The notes under the pieces were generated by a model that worked only from the letters and a program-made list of their open reading frames with translations, was not told the DNA's origin and ran no database searches. The translations under genes were made by a program, and so were the position numbers. A stretch of DNA of 64,000 bases from CAVSKL01 sp963728475 [NCBI: Candidatus Eiseniibacteriota bacterium]. GTDB lineage: Bacteria > Eisenbacteria > RBG-16-71-46 > JABDJR01. The DNA lies in assembly GCA_963728475.1 (NCBI GenBank), contig CAVSKL010000001.1:806001-870000 (forward strand). Direction: 5' to 3'. Of this stretch, positions 24,416 to 34,181 are shown piece by piece. Within the stretch, counting starts at the first letter, position 1; each line of letters begins with the position of its first letter.

Positions 24416-25300
24416 CTACAGCGAGGCCTCGGTCCCGGTCAGTTCCAGAATCCGCTCCAGATCCTCCTCGCTGAAGTAGTGGATCTCGACCCGGCCCCGC
24501 GCGACCCCACCGACGATGCGAACCTGGGTGCCGAAGCGATGACGCAACCGTTCCTCCCAGGCTTCGAGCGCGGGATGCGAACGCTTGCGCGCCACCGGAC
24601 GCGTTCCCTTGGGGCGTTCACCCTGCGCACGCAGCTCCGCTTGCCGCACGGAGAGATTCTTCTCGACGATTTCCCTGGCCAGCCGGCGGCGGGTGGCCAG
24701 GTCGGACACCGAGAGGAGCGCGCGCCCGTGACCGGCGGAGAGCGTTCCACGTGAAACAAGTTCCTTGAGCGGCTCTTCAAGTCCCAGCAACCGAAGCGCA
24801 TTGGTCACCGCGGACCGGCTCTTGCCGACGCGCGTCGCGATGTCCTCCTGGGTCATGCCGAATTCGGTGGCGAGCCGTTGATAGGCCTCGGCCTCTTCCA
24901 GCGGATTGAGGTCCTCGCGCTGAAGGTTCTCGACCAGGGCGACTTCGAGCATCTCCTTGCGGGTGGCCCTGCGCACGAACACCGGTACCTCGGTGAGGCC
25001 GGCTTCCTTGCTCGCGAGAAACCGCCGCTCCCCGGCGATCAATTCATAGTGGCCGCCGTCGATCTGTCGTACCACCAGGGGTTGGATGAGCCCGTTCTCC
25101 CGGATCGACTGCGCGAGATCGGTGAGCGACTCCGGATGGAACTGCGTGCGAGGCTGATACGGATTGGGCCGGATCCGGTCGACCGGCACCAGATGGTTCC
25201 CATCTCCGGAGGCGGTGGGAGACTCCACGACCGGGGCGGCGGGGGAAGGGGAGCTGGGGATGAGGGCCTCCAAACCGCGGCCCAACGCCTTTCTATTCAT
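24416..25300 (-). CDS. parB: Chromosome partitioning protein ParB
   Basis: The 294-residue protein has the canonical ParB order. A short N-terminal ParA-activating peptide (NRKALGRGLEAL) is followed by the CTP-binding domain with GERRF at residues 90-94 and ENLQRED at 124-130. The helix-turn-helix (MTQEDIATRVGKSRSAVTNALRLL) contacts parS, and a C-terminal dimerisation domain follows. ParB loads at parS, slides as a CTP clamp and partners with ParA to segregate origins. The ATG at 25300 overlaps the end of parA by eight bases. A near-perfect parS site lies inside this gene (24743-24758). An 11-of-12 palindrome copy sits at its very 3' end (24421-24432). Confidence 0.96.
   Translation of the reverse strand: MNRKALGRGLEALIPSSPSPAAPVVESPTASGDGNHLVPVDRIRPNPYQPRTQFHPESLTDLAQSIRENGLIQPLVVRQIDGGHYELIAGERRFLASKEAGLTEVPVFVRRATRKEMLEVALVENLQREDLNPLEEAEAYQRLATEFGMTQEDIATRVGKSRSAVTNALRLLGLEEPLKELVSRGTLSAGHGRALLSVSDLATRRRLAREIVEKNLSVRQAELRAQGERPKGTRPVARKRSHPALEAWEERLRHRFGTQVRIVGGVARGRVEIHYFSEEDLERILELTGTEASL
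24743..24758. promoter_or_regulatory. parS-like site inside parB (one mismatch)
   Basis: The 16-mer has the core GTTCCACGTGAAAC, one base off the consensus GTTTCACGTGAAAC. It lies in the coding region near the middle of parB, as is common. Confidence 0.8.
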
Positions 25301-26090
25301 GGGTGACCGTTGCCCTTTCCTGGTCCGGGGTATGTGCGCGGATGAGCTCCTGGGCCAGCTGCAGATAGCTCTGCGATCCGGCGCAGGCTCGATCGTACTG
25401 GATGACCGGAAGCCCGTATGACGGGGCCTCGCTCAGGCGGACGTTGCGCGGGATGACGGTCTCGTAGACCCGCCCCGCGAAGAACTTGCGCGCCTCCCCC
25501 GCCACCTCCTGCGAGAGGTTGAGCCTTGCGTCGAACATGGTGAGGAGGATCCCCTCGATGTCGAGCGCGGGATTGAGGGACTGCTGGATGAGGCGGATCG
25601 CGTTCAGGAGCTGGGTCAGCCCCTCCAGCGCGTAGTACTCGCACTGGATGGGAATGAGCACCGAGTCCGCCGCGGAAAGCGTGTTCACGGTGAGGAGACC
25701 CAGGGAGGGAGGGCAGTCCGCGAGCAGGTAGTCGTACCGCCCGCGCACCGGTTCGAGATGATGGCGGAGGATCTTCTCCCGGCCCGTCTCGGTGATCAGC
25801 TCGATCTCAGCGCCGATCAGGCGCTGGCCGGAGGGGAGGAGGTCCACTCCGGGCACCACCGTGGTCTGGATCGCCTCGTCGACGGCGCAATTCCCGGTAA
25901 GCACTTCGTAGACGCCGCGTTCCAACTGGTTCGCCGAGACGCCGAGGCCGCTCCCGGCGTTTCCCTGGGGATCCATGTCGAGAAGGAGTATGCGTTTTCC
26001 CGAAGCGGCCAGGGCGGCCGCGAGGTTCACCGTGGTCGTGGTCTTGCCGACGCCGCCCTTCTGGTTGGCGATGGCGATCATCTTGCTCAC
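25293..26090 (-). CDS. parA: Chromosome partitioning ATPase ParA (Soj)
   Basis: The ATPase begins MSKMIAIANQKGGVGKTTT with the deviant Walker A KGGVGKTT at residues 11-18. It continues with LLLDMDPQGNAGSGLG (A'/switch I) and YDYLLADCPPSLG (Walker B), the ParA/MinD arrangement. I chose the GTG at 26090 because AAAGG lies nine bases upstream of it. The ATG at 26099 directly abuts that AAAGG and is unlikely. The ATPase forms DNA-bound gradients that move ParB-parS complexes. parA is first of a four-gene operon with parB, an M23 peptidase and a bactofilin, linking origin segregation with the envelope scaffold. Confidence 0.95.
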   Translation of the reverse strand: MSKMIAIANQKGGVGKTTTTVNLAAALAASGKRILLLDMDPQGNAGSGLGVSANQLERGVYEVLTGNCAVDEAIQTTVVPGVDLLPSGQRLIGAEIELITETGREKILRHHLEPVRGRYDYLLADCPPSLGLLTVNTLSAADSVLIPIQCEYYALEGLTQLLNAIRLIQQSLNPALDIEGILLTMFDARLNLSQEVAGEARKFFAGRVYETVIPRNVRLSEAPSYGLPVIQYDRACAGSQSYLQLAQELIRAHTPDQERATVTHE

Positions 26091-26814
26091 GCTGAGCATC
26101 CTTTCGGGACGGGCTGGAGTCCGGCGGGCCCTCTGCCGATGTGAACATGTAATTTGTTGTACTTCAATGTATTATGTGTTGTTTACCGGATGGGTCGCAG
26201 AGTCGCGCGCCGCCCAAGACGCGGTCGGACGGGGCCTTCCCGAGGCCGGTCCGCCGGTCCCGCGCGGAGCCGTTGCCCGATCCGGTCCCGGGGTGCCGTG
26301 AACGGGGGGAAGTCGGCGAGTGCGCCCTCCATAAGCGCTTATCTTGCCAGGAGCTACCAGTCGTCGGCACCCGCCGGCCCGGGGCACGGGTCGCGACTAT
26401 CTTGCCGCCGGGTGCCGGTCGTGTCAACGGAGAAGGCGTTGCCGCCGATAGCGGAGTGAATTACCGGCGGGCGCCGAGGTCCGTTCGGAGCGCCGGCCTC
26501 CCGAGATCTCTCACCGGGACAGCCGGCGTCCGCCTCCGCACCCGCGCGCCGAGGGCCCCGGGACCGGGCAAGGTGGACCCGGACGAAGCGCACCGCAGAC
26601 GATTCTCCCGGACCCCCGGTTCCGCTCGTCAACGGGTCTCCCCCCGGCCGGCTGGCTCCACCGCGACGGGAGCCGGATCGCGCCATCAAAACACGGGACC
26701 GCCGGCCGGGGCCCGCTCCCGGGGGCCACCCATGGGGAGATCGACCGACTCGGGGACCGGTCGGACTCGTCCCCCGGAGCAATCGGGGCCGGGCCGGTCC
26801 TCGCCGGGGGAGGG

Positions 26815-26830
26815 TGTTTCACGTGAAACA
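26815..26830. promoter_or_regulatory. parS site, perfect 16-mer
   Basis: TGTTTCACGTGAAACA, the full palindromic consensus, upstream of parA. Confidence 0.95.
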
Positions 26831-27340
26831 CGGGAGGGTCTCGCGGCGATGCCGTCTGGCCGGGTCCTGGGGCCGCGGTGTCCTCCCTACCGGGCAGAAG
26901 TACCTCAGTCGAACGAGGAGGCCTAGGCCTCCGCGGCAGGAGCGCCTCGTCCCCGCACATTGAGAATGACATGGCTCGATCCGGTGAGAGACACGTCCTG
27001 CAACCCCATGTGGGGGAACCCCAGACCAAGGACGAAGGCAGAAGTGGACAAAATACAATGGGTTGCCAATGCCGGCGATTCTGGGATCGGCGGCCGGATT
27101 CGAGCCCGCACGGCAAGGATCCGGTCCCGGCGCCGGGAGGAGGCGCCCCCGGACGCGCGTCCCGGAGCTGGCTAGGGGCCCGGGGCCACGAAGAGGCAAC
27201 CAAGGCGCCCTCTTGTCGCGAGGAACGGCCTGGACACTCCCGGAGTGGTAGCTGCCCGGCAAGAAGACAAGGTAATTAGTTTGTTCATTCTCAGAATACA
27301 AGCCGATCGGCTTGTGCGACCCAGACTCCGTCCGCGTCCT

Positions 27341-27356
27341 GGTTTCACGTGAAACA
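27341..27356. promoter_or_regulatory. parS site, perfect core
   Basis: Core GTTTCACGTGAAAC at 27342-27355; only the outer first base differs from the 16-mer consensus. Confidence 0.93.
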
Positions 27357-27554
27357 TGCATCTCAGCGGGCACCGGCTCGTCACCGTCGGAGACTTCTCT
27401 TCTCTCTTCAAGGAAAGGCTCATCTCGTTGACCCGCGGGTCCCACGAAAGCGGAAGCGACTCCGGATCCCGGGAACTCTTCGTGGTGGGTGCTGCCAGGC
27501 TGCGATCACGTCCGGGTCACCAGCGAGAAGACACCCTATCCCGGCCGAAGGCGT

Positions 27555-27570
27555 TGTTTCACGTGAAACC
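27555..27570. promoter_or_regulatory. parS site, perfect core
   Basis: Core GTTTCACGTGAAAC at 27556-27569; only the last outer base differs. It lies about 90 bp from the 3' end of rsmG. Confidence 0.93.
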
Positions 27571-27658
27571 CGCGTCCATCGAGGCCGATCGCGGCCCGGC
27601 CAGGTTCCTCCCGGGCCTCGGGAGAGCCGGGTCGCCCTGGTGCAGCGAGGAGTCCGGG

Positions 27659-28336
27659 CTACCGCGTTCCGGGGAGCGCTCCCCAGGACTTGCGCGGCCA
27701 GACCTGCACCGCCCGCGGGCTCTCGCTGTCGATGGGCGCGCTCTCCACTCCCGGGATCGTCGCGCCCGGCGCTCCGTACCGGATCAGGACTCCTTCTGGT
27801 TCCAAGATCCGTCTGAGGATGGCGACCATCGGCTCCGTCCAGCCCACGGCCCGCGACACCGCCAGGTCGAAGCGCGCGCCGGGCCACTCCCGCGCGAACG
27901 CGTCCAGCGACGCCATCCGCACCTCCACGTTCGAGAGTCCCAACTGGAGCACCACGCGCTCCAGGAAGGCCGCCCGCCGATGCCGGGGTTCCACCAGGGT
28001 CAGTCTTAGATCCGGCCGGAGTATCGCCAGGGCGATCCCGGGCAACCCGCCCCCGCTCCCCACGTCCAGCACCCGGATCCCCTTCGCCAGCCGCTCCGTC
28101 AATTCCGGTGCGGACGACTCGCGGAGATGACGCATGAAGAATCTTCCCAGGTCTCCGCGGGAGACCAGGCCCATCCGGATCCCCGCCTCGAGCACCAGGT
28201 CGCCGTACCCAAGGAGCCTTCCGCGCGCCGACTCTGATAGTTCTGGATATTTCTCAGATATCCACTCAATAAACAATTTTCTATCATTTATGGCGGCCGC
28301 GGCCGGAGCCGTCGGCCGCCGGGGTTCAGGTTTCAT
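27659..28336 (-). CDS. rsmG: 16S rRNA (guanine527-N7)-methyltransferase
   Basis: The 225-residue GidB/RsmG protein has the SAM-binding motif [29 protein letters not shown], the FLERVV helix that follows it, and the [10 protein letters not shown] segment typical of the family. It methylates G527 of 16S rRNA in the decoding-site region. Its ATG at 28336 overlaps the mnmG stop by 11 bases, the usual gidA-gidB order. The codons for residues ~16-37 ([21 protein letters not shown]) are strikingly AT-rich (28229-28295) compared with the rest of the gene. This patch contains an inverted repeat GGATAT...ATATCC. The first 15 residues are Pro/Ala-rich. Confidence 0.93.
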   Translation of the reverse strand: MKPEPRRPTAPAAAAINDRKLFIEWISEKYPELSESARGRLLGYGDLVLEAGIRMGLVSRGDLGRFFMRHLRESSAPELTERLAKGIRVLDVGSGGGLPGIALAILRPDLRLTLVEPRHRRAAFLERVVLQLGLSNVEVRMASLDAFAREWPGARFDLAVSRAVGWTEPMVAILRRILEPEGVLIRYGAPGATIPGVESAPIDSESPRAVQVWPRKSWGALPGTR

Positions 28337-30320
28337 CGTCGGTCCCTCCCGCCGGAAACCCGGCGCCCGAAGCCCTGCTCTCCGGACTTGCCGCCACCGG
28401 GTCCCGCCCCCGATCCGGACCGGTTCCGGGGCCGCGGCCGGCGCCGGCGCCGCCCGACCGGCGCCGCCACTCCTCCACCCGCACCGCCAGCACCCCCACG
28501 TCCGCCGGCGACACCCCTCGCACCCGCGAGGCCTGCCCCAGATTCCCCGGCCGGACCCGTGCCAGCGCCTCGCATCCCTCCACCGAGATCCCCCGGAGCT
28601 CGCCGTCGTAGAGCGGCCCGGGAATCGCCCTCCCCTCCATGCCCTTCTGCCGTTCCAGCGCCGCCCGCTCGCGGCGCACGTATCCGTCGTACTTGACCTC
28701 GACCTCCAGCCGGCTCACCAGGTCCCGCTCGCCCAGAAGCGGGAGCTCCGAGAAGGCGGCCAGCTCCCCGTAGCTCACCTGGGGGCGGCGCAGAAGCTCC
28801 TCGAGGGTGGCGCCGCCGAACTCCGGCATCGGCCAGGACGGCTTCGCCTCCTGCACCGCCTGCGCGCTCACCCTGGCCTCGGAGAGACGCGACCGCTCTT
28901 CCCGGATGCGCGCGCGCCGCTCCACCCACAATCCGTGCTCCTCCGGCGCAACCAGCCCCAGAGCGGCTCCGTAGCCCATGAGGCGTTCATCGGCGTTGTC
29001 GTTGCGGAGGAGCAGCCGGTACTCCGACTGGGAGGTGAACATGCGGTAGGGCTCCTCGGTGCCCAGCGTCACCAGGTCGTCGATCATCACCCCCACGTAT
29101 GCTTCCCACCGCCGCAACACCAGGGGCGGCTCGCCCCGGATCGCCAGGGCGGCGTTGATTCCCGCCACCAGTCCCTGGCCCGCCGCCTCCTCGTAACCGG
29201 TGGTGCCGTTGATCTGCCCGGCCAGGAACAATCCCCGCACGCGTTTGGTCTCCAGGTGCGGATAGAGCTGGTCCGGGTACACGAAATCGTATTCCACCGC
29301 GTAGCCGGGGCGGAGCATCTCCGCCTCCTCCATTCCCGGCACCGTGGCCAAGATCTCCATCTGTACGTCCTCGGGGAGGCTGGTGGAAAGCCCGTTCACA
29401 TACATCTCATCGGTGTCGCGCCCCTCCGGTTCGATCCAGAGGTGATGCGAGCCGCGATCGGGGAACTTGACCACCTTGTCCTCGATGGAAGGGCAGTAGC
29501 GTGGGCCCACCCCCCGGATCCTCCCCGAGTAGAGGGGCGAGCGATCCAGGTTGGCCCGGATCACCCGGTGGGTGGCCTCGGTGGTGCGGGTCGCCCAGCA
29601 GGTGACCTGGTCCACCTCCAGCCTCGGGGTGAAGTGGGAAAACGGTTCCGGCGGGTCGTCCCCGTATTGGATCTGGAGGCCCTCGAAAGCAATACTACGG
29701 CGATGAACCCGGGGGGGGGTTCCCGTCTTCATCCTCCCCAGCCGGAAGCCCTTGGCGCGGAGCGAGTCCGCCAGCCGCGGGGCCGAGATTTCTCCGCTCC
29801 GCCCTCCCGGGTACTGGGCGTCCCCCAGGTGGATGAGCCCGTTGAGGAACGTGCCGGGGGTGATGATGAGCGCGCGGCACCGGTAGCGCCGCCCGCTCTG
29901 GAGCCCCACCCCCGCGATCCGGTCGCCCTCGAGGAGGATCTCCACCACCTGGCCCTGCCGGAGATCCAGCCCGGGGGTGGATTCGATCATCCGCCGCACC
30001 GTGTTCTGGTAGAGCTTCTTGTCGGCCTGGGCCCGGGGCGAGTGCACCGCCGGCCCCTTGCTGCGGTTGAGCATGCGGAACTGGATCCCGGTGCGGTCGA
30101 TAGCGCGCCCCATGATCCCGCCCAGGGCGTCGATCTCCCGCACCATCTGCCCTTTGCCCACCCCGCCGATGGCCGGATTGCAGGACATCTGGGCCACGTG
30201 GTCCAGGTTCAGGGTGAGGAGCAGGGTGGCCGCTCCCATCCGGGCCGAGGCCGAGGCGGCCTCACACCCGGCGTGGCCCGCCCCGATCACGATGACGTCA
30301 TAGCTGTCGCGCAGGCTCAT
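28326..30320 (-). CDS. mnmG: tRNA uridine-5-carboxymethylaminomethyl modification enzyme MnmG (GidA)
   Basis: The 664-residue FAD protein opens [18 protein letters not shown] (dinucleotide-binding fold). It continues with [24 protein letters not shown], the family's second signature, [10 protein letters not shown], and the C-terminal helical domain ([19 protein letters not shown] sequence). With MnmE it installs cmnm5 on the wobble uridine of several tRNAs. Beyond the normal length of about 630 it carries a disordered Gly/Arg/Pro-rich tail of roughly 40 residues. mnmE lies 48 bp upstream in the same operon and rsmG overlaps its 3' end. Confidence 0.96.
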   Translation of the reverse strand: MSLRDSYDVIVIGAGHAGCEAASASARMGAATLLLTLNLDHVAQMSCNPAIGGVGKGQMVREIDALGGIMGRAIDRTGIQFRMLNRSKGPAVHSPRAQADKKLYQNTVRRMIESTPGLDLRQGQVVEILLEGDRIAGVGLQSGRRYRCRALIITPGTFLNGLIHLGDAQYPGGRSGEISAPRLADSLRAKGFRLGRMKTGTPPRVHRRSIAFEGLQIQYGDDPPEPFSHFTPRLEVDQVTCWATRTTEATHRVIRANLDRSPLYSGRIRGVGPRYCPSIEDKVVKFPDRGSHHLWIEPEGRDTDEMYVNGLSTSLPEDVQMEILATVPGMEEAEMLRPGYAVEYDFVYPDQLYPHLETKRVRGLFLAGQINGTTGYEEAAGQGLVAGINAALAIRGEPPLVLRRWEAYVGVMIDDLVTLGTEEPYRMFTSQSEYRLLLRNDNADERLMGYGAALGLVAPEEHGLWVERRARIREERSRLSEARVSAQAVQEAKPSWPMPEFGGATLEELLRRPQVSYGELAAFSELPLLGERDLVSRLEVEVKYDGYVRRERAALERQKGMEGRAIPGPLYDGELRGISVEGCEALARVRPGNLGQASRVRGVSPADVGVLAVRVEEWRRRSGGAGAGRGPGTGPDRGRDPVAASPESRASGAGFPAGGTDDET

Positions 30321-30368
30321 AGGCTGGCGTCCCCGCTCCGGGCCCGCGTTCCCGCGAGCCCCGGTCCT

Positions 30369-31751
30369 CTACTTGCCGATGCAGAAGCGCCGGAAGATCT
30401 CGTCCAGGAGCGCTTCCCCGGCCCGGTCTCCGGTCACCGCGCCGAGGGCGTCCAGGCAGCGGTGAAGGTCGGCCGCGGCCAGTTCCACCGGTTCGCTCCG
30501 CCCCAGGATCCCCCGCGCCCGGCGCAACGCGTCCGAGGCCTCGGACAGCAGGTGAGCGTGCCGCTCGTCCGCAACCCACACGCTCTCCCCGTCCGGCGCC
30601 CCTATCAACTCGGAACGGATCTCCGCCTCCAGGGCCCCCGCCAGCTCCTCCAGCCCCTCGCCGGTCAAGGCCGAGGTGCGGTGGGCGGCGCGCGGTGAGT
30701 GTCCGTTCACCCACCCCATCTCGTTCAGTCCGAGGTCGGCCTTGTTCAGGACCAAGTGCACCCGGTCGAAGTCCAGCTCCGCGGCCAGGGCCGCGTCCTC
30801 GGCGGTGGGCGGGGCCGAGCCGTCCACCACCCACAGGATCAGGTCGGCCCGGACCAGCTCGCGGCGGCTCCGTTCCACCCCCTCCCGCTCCACCGGGTCC
30901 GGCGCCTCGCGCATCCCCGCGGTGTCCAGGAGCCGCACCGGGACCCCGTCCCATTCCACCGTTCCGTCGACCACGTCGCGGGTGGTGCCGGGGGTCGGGT
31001 GGACCAGCGCCCGGTCGAAACCCAAGAGCCGGTTCAGGAGCGAGGACTTCCCTACGTTGGGACGGCCGGCCAGCGCCACCGTCATCCCGTCCCGGGCGCG
31101 CCGGGAGGGCGCGTGGGTCGCGGCCAGCCGGTCGAGCGCAACTTCGGTCTGCTCCAGCTCCAGGGCGATCGCCGCCGCGTCCGGGGCCTCGGGGACGTCC
31201 TCGCCGAAGTCGAGATGGGCTTCGATCCGCGCCAGCGCCCCCCGCACCGCGTCCCCCAGGCCGCCCACCCGCCGCGAGAGGCCGCCGGCCAACTGCGCCA
31301 GCGCCTGCTCCTGCCCGCGGCGCCCCCGGGCGGCGATGAGGTCGGCCACCGCCTCGGCCTGGGCCAGATCGAGGCGCCCGTTCACGAACGCCCGCCGGGT
31401 GAACTCGCCGGGCTCGGCGGGCCGGGCGCCGGCGGCGCGGACCGCCTCCAGCACCCGCCGGGCGGGGAGCGCCCCGCCGTGGCAGGAGATCTCCACCATG
31501 TCCTCGCCGGTGTAGGAGCGGGGAGCGCGGTAGACCCACGCCACCACCTCGTCCACCCGGGCCCCGGCCTCCTCGATCCACCCGTGGGCCGCCCGGTACC
31601 CGGCCAGCTCCGCCAGCGCCCGGCTTCCCCGGAAGACCGCGTCCACCACCGGCAACGACTCCGGCCCGCTCAGCCGGACCACCGCCAGCGCGCCCGCCCC
31701 CGCGGGGGTGGCCAGCGCCGCGATCGTGTCCAGGTGGGTGTTGCGGATCAC
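30369..31751 (-). CDS. mnmE: tRNA modification GTPase MnmE (TrmE)
   Basis: The 460-residue protein has the three-part MnmE plan. A tetrahydrofolate-binding N-terminus contains DTIAALATPAGAGALAVVRLSG and YTGEDMVEISCHGG. A helical domain carries an inserted Ras-like G domain, with G1 AGRPNVGKSSLLN, G2 TPGTTRDVVDG, G3 LLDTAGMR and G4 NKAD. The essential C-terminal FCIGK is present and its Cys is intact. MnmE works with MnmG in the first step of wobble-uridine modification. The ATG at 31751 is 16 bp after the jag stop. Copy 3 of the palindrome lies within its C-terminal helical coding region. Confidence 0.96.
   Translation of the reverse strand: MIRNTHLDTIAALATPAGAGALAVVRLSGPESLPVVDAVFRGSRALAELAGYRAAHGWIEEAGARVDEVVAWVYRAPRSYTGEDMVEISCHGGALPARRVLEAVRAAGARPAEPGEFTRRAFVNGRLDLAQAEAVADLIAARGRRGQEQALAQLAGGLSRRVGGLGDAVRGALARIEAHLDFGEDVPEAPDAAAIALELEQTEVALDRLAATHAPSRRARDGMTVALAGRPNVGKSSLLNRLLGFDRALVHPTPGTTRDVVDGTVEWDGVPVRLLDTAGMREAPDPVEREGVERSRRELVRADLILWVVDGSAPPTAEDAALAAELDFDRVHLVLNKADLGLNEMGWVNGHSPRAAHRTSALTGEGLEELAGALEAEIRSELIGAPDGESVWVADERHAHLLSEASDALRRARGILGRSEPVELAAADLHRCLDALGAVTGDRAGEALLDEIFRRFCIGK
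30533..30544. repeat. Palindrome CCGAGGCCTCGG, copy 3
   Basis: Exact copy inside mnmE, encoding SEAS in the C-terminal helical part; the only copy within a conserved-length structured segment. Confidence 0.85.
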
Positions 31752-31767
31752 AGTGCCATCGCCCCGG

Positions 31768-32454
31768 TCAGGACTCCGGGGTCCCGTTGTGGCGGGGACG
31801 GCGGGCGGGGAGAAGCACCACGCGCTTGTTCACGCCGGAGCCGGCGGCATGGGTCTGGATCGCGGTGAACTCCGCCAGCGCCCGGTGCACCACCCGGCGT
31901 TCGGCGGGGGAGAGGGGCTCGGTCATGGCGCGCTTGCCGGTCCGCTCGACCCGCTGGGCCAGTCCCTTGGCCAGCTCGCGCAGGTGATCCTCGCGCCGGC
32001 TGCGGTAGCCGGCCACGTCGACCCGGATCTGCCCCCCCTGCCCGTTGAACCGCCGCGAGGTCATACGGATGAGCACGTGCTGGAGCGCGGCCAGGGTCTC
32101 ACCCTTCCGGCCGATCAAGAGCCCGTCCGCCTCGCCGCTCCGGATCTCCACGATGAGGGCTTGGCCGGTCTCGCGGACCTCCACCTCCCCCTCGACGCCC
32201 ATGAGGCTCAGGATCCGGACGGCGGCTTCGCGCACCGCCGGGGTCAGCCGGTCGCGCGAGGACACCTGTACCCTCGCGGGCCGCGCGCCCAGCCCGAGGA
32301 ACCCGCGCGAGCCCCGGTCGAGCACCGAGACCTCGGCGTCGGCCGCATCCAGCCCCAGTTCCCTCAGGCCGGCGGCCGCCGCCTCCTCCACGGAGTTGCC
32401 TTCGAACGTCCGGGCCGCCTCGGGGGGCGCGCCGGTGAGTTTGGTGTCGTCCAT
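31768..32454 (-). CDS. jag: RNA-binding protein Jag/KhpB
   Basis: The 228-residue protein has the Jag_N domain (ARTFEGNSVEEAAAAGLRELGL...VLDRGSRGFLGLGARPARV). A KH domain follows, with the GLLIGRKGETLAALQHVL loop (GxxG = GRKG). An R3H domain ends it (LSPAERRVVHRALAEF...GSGVNKRVVLLP), though the conserved R-x-x-x-H pattern is read as ERRVVHRAL. KhpB proteins bind many RNAs and influence cell elongation. The ATG at 32454 begins five bases after the yidC stop codon. The yidC-jag-mnmE-mnmG order is the widely conserved one near oriC. Confidence 0.9.
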   Translation of the reverse strand: MDDTKLTGAPPEAARTFEGNSVEEAAAAGLRELGLDAADAEVSVLDRGSRGFLGLGARPARVQVSSRDRLTPAVREAAVRILSLMGVEGEVEVRETGQALIVEIRSGEADGLLIGRKGETLAALQHVLIRMTSRRFNGQGGQIRVDVAGYRSRREDHLRELAKGLAQRVERTGKRAMTEPLSPAERRVVHRALAEFTAIQTHAAGSGVNKRVVLLPARRPRHNGTPES

Positions 32455-32459
32455 GGTCG

Positions 32460-34154
32460 TTAGGCCGCGCTCGGGGCCGGCGCTCCGGCCGGCTCCTCGC
32501 GATGAATCGCCCACTGCTGGGCCACGGTCAGGATGTTGTTCACTGTCCAGTACAGGTTCAGCCCCGCCGGGAACGAGTAGAAGATGAAGAGCATGACCAA
32601 CGGCATCATGTAGCCGAGCATCTTCTGCCGCGGGTCGGCGCCGGTGGGGGTGAGCTTCTGCTGGGCCACGGTGGTCAGGAAGAGAATGAAGGGCAGGACG
32701 TGGAGCCCGAACCCGGCCACGGTGGCGATGGTGTCGGGCGAGGAGAGGTCGTTGATCCACAGCGCGAAGGGCGCGCCCCGCATGGCGATGCTGTTGGCGA
32801 GCACCGCGTAGAGCGCATAGAACACCGGCATCTGGACCACGATGGGAAGGCACCCGCCCATGGGGTTCACCTTGTGCTTCTTGTAGAGCTCCATCATGGC
32901 CGCCTGCTGGCGCTGCGAGTCGTCCTTGTACTTCTCCTTGATGACCGCGAACTCCGGCTGGAGCCGCTGCATCGCCTTCATGCTCTTGATGCTGGTGCGG
33001 GTGAGGGGGTAGAACATGAACTTGGTCAGGGTGGAGATGATGATGATCACGATGCCGTAGTTGGGGATGTACTTGTACATCCACACCATGATCACCAGCA
33101 GCCACTTGGAGATGGGCCGGAAGATCTTCCACCCCAGGTCCACCGCCTGCTCCAGCTCGTGCCCGTCCGCCTTCAGCCGCTTGTACTCCATGGGCCCCAG
33201 ATAGACGTGGAAGGCGTGGTCGGCGGCGCCGTTCAGGACCGGCATCACCACCTCGGCCCCGGTCACATGCTCGACGGCGTCGCCGGTGGCGATCACCCGG
33301 CTCGAGGCCCCCTCCGGCGGGATCATCACCGCCATGAAGTACTTGTTCCGCACCCCCGCCCACTTCACGTTCCCGTCCAGGATCTTCTCCTCGGTCTTCT
33401 TGAACGAGCCCGGGCGGAGCGTCTCCTTGTCCTTGCCCAGAAACGCGATGGTGCCGGCCCCGGTCCGGTACTGCTTCTCGTTCTTCTCGGCCGGGGGAAT
33501 GCCGCCGTCCCAGGCCAGCCGGTAGGAGACCGCGTCGCCCGCCCCCTCGATCGAGATGTCGAGGTCCACCAGGTAGCGGTCGGCGGGAAGGGTGTAGGTC
33601 TTGGTGATGCGGAGCCCGCCGGGGCGGCCGGCGGTGAACACCAGACGCTTGCCGCCGCCGGGAAGGTCCGATTCCTGGAGCGCGTAGAGGGCCTGGCCCA
33701 GGTCGCTTACGCCGGTCTCGGTGGCCAGCTTCACGTCCAGCTCGGCGTCGGTGCGCACCAGGTCCACCGGCCTCCCGTCGGGACCGTCGTACCGGGGAAG
33801 CCGCCAGTGGAGGATCCTCCCGCCCCGGTTGGTGAACTCGGCCTGGTAGAGGTCGCTCCGCACCGTGGTGGTCTGTTCGGCGGTCGCCAGGTCGAGCCCG
33901 CCCGGAGCGGCCAGCAGGGATTCCGCCGAGGCCTCGGCCGGGGCCCCGGAGGCCACGGCGCCGGTGCTCCCCGCCGGCGACCGGACCGCCGGACCCGCCC
34001 CCGATGCGGTGGCCGGGGTCGCGGGAGCCGCGGCCACGCTGTCGGCGGCGTGCATGGCCTCCCGGCGCGCCTTCTCCTTGGGCCCGAACCACATCTGGAA
34101 GACGATGAGGACCAGGGCGGACAAGACCACCGCGAGCAGAAATCGTCGATCCAT
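32460..34154 (-). CDS. yidC: Membrane protein insertase YidC
   Basis: This 564-residue insertase is of the Gram-negative type. It has an N-terminal helix (FLLAVVLSALVLIVFQMWF), then a Pro/Ala/Ser-rich linker, a large periplasmic beta-sandwich (VRSDLYQAEFTNRGGRILHWRLPRY onward), and the conserved insertase core from NYGIVIIIISTLTKFMFYPLT to the end. The core has the positively charged groove Arg in TRTSIKSMKAMQ and the QMPVFYALYAVL helix. The periplasmic domain itself argues for a diderm cell. It inserts Sec-dependent and independent membrane proteins. It lies downstream of yidD after 27 bp. A copy of the palindrome sits in the variable linker. Confidence 0.96.
   Translation of the reverse strand: MDRRFLLAVVLSALVLIVFQMWFGPKEKARREAMHAADSVAAAPATPATASGAGPAVRSPAGSTGAVASGAPAEASAESLLAAPGGLDLATAEQTTTVRSDLYQAEFTNRGGRILHWRLPRYDGPDGRPVDLVRTDAELDVKLATETGVSDLGQALYALQESDLPGGGKRLVFTAGRPGGLRITKTYTLPADRYLVDLDISIEGAGDAVSYRLAWDGGIPPAEKNEKQYRTGAGTIAFLGKDKETLRPGSFKKTEEKILDGNVKWAGVRNKYFMAVMIPPEGASSRVIATGDAVEHVTGAEVVMPVLNGAADHAFHVYLGPMEYKRLKADGHELEQAVDLGWKIFRPISKWLLVIMVWMYKYIPNYGIVIIIISTLTKFMFYPLTRTSIKSMKAMQRLQPEFAVIKEKYKDDSQRQQAAMMELYKKHKVNPMGGCLPIVVQMPVFYALYAVLANSIAMRGAPFALWINDLSSPDTIATVAGFGLHVLPFILFLTTVAQQKLTPTGADPRQKMLGYMMPLVMLFIFYSFPAGLNLYWTVNNILTVAQQWAIHREEPAGAPAPSAA
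33926..33937. repeat. Palindrome CCGAGGCCTCGG, copy 4
   Basis: Exact copy inside yidC, in the variable Ala/Ser-rich linker after the first helix (AEASAES region). Confidence 0.85.
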
Positions 34155-34181
34155 GGATCTCCTTGGCCGGAGCCGGGATGT

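Larger units (their letters stand above)
26091..27658. other. Gene-free origin-proximal region carrying parS sites
   Basis: This 1.57-kb stretch between parA and rsmG has no convincing gene. Its reading frames are Arg/Pro-rich on both strands. It holds three parS sites (26815, 27341, 27555). An AT-rich patch at 26144-26180 may hold the parA promoter and shares ATGTGTTGT with the pre-gyrA element. A second AT-rich patch lies at 27270-27305. It probably serves as a ParB loading zone. Confidence 0.6.

Noticed and set aside
26091-26099. ATG 26099 as the parA start
   Set aside because: The AAAGG lies directly against it with no spacing, whereas GTG 26090 is nine bases from it.
27080-27120. tRNA-like string around GGATTCGAGCCCG
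   Set aside because: No acceptor stem, anticodon arm or CCA context could be fitted.
26174-27445. Long reading frames between parA and rsmG on both strands
   Set aside because: Composition is Arg/Pro/Gly-rich with no ribosome-binding site, no domain pattern, and the parS sites run through them.
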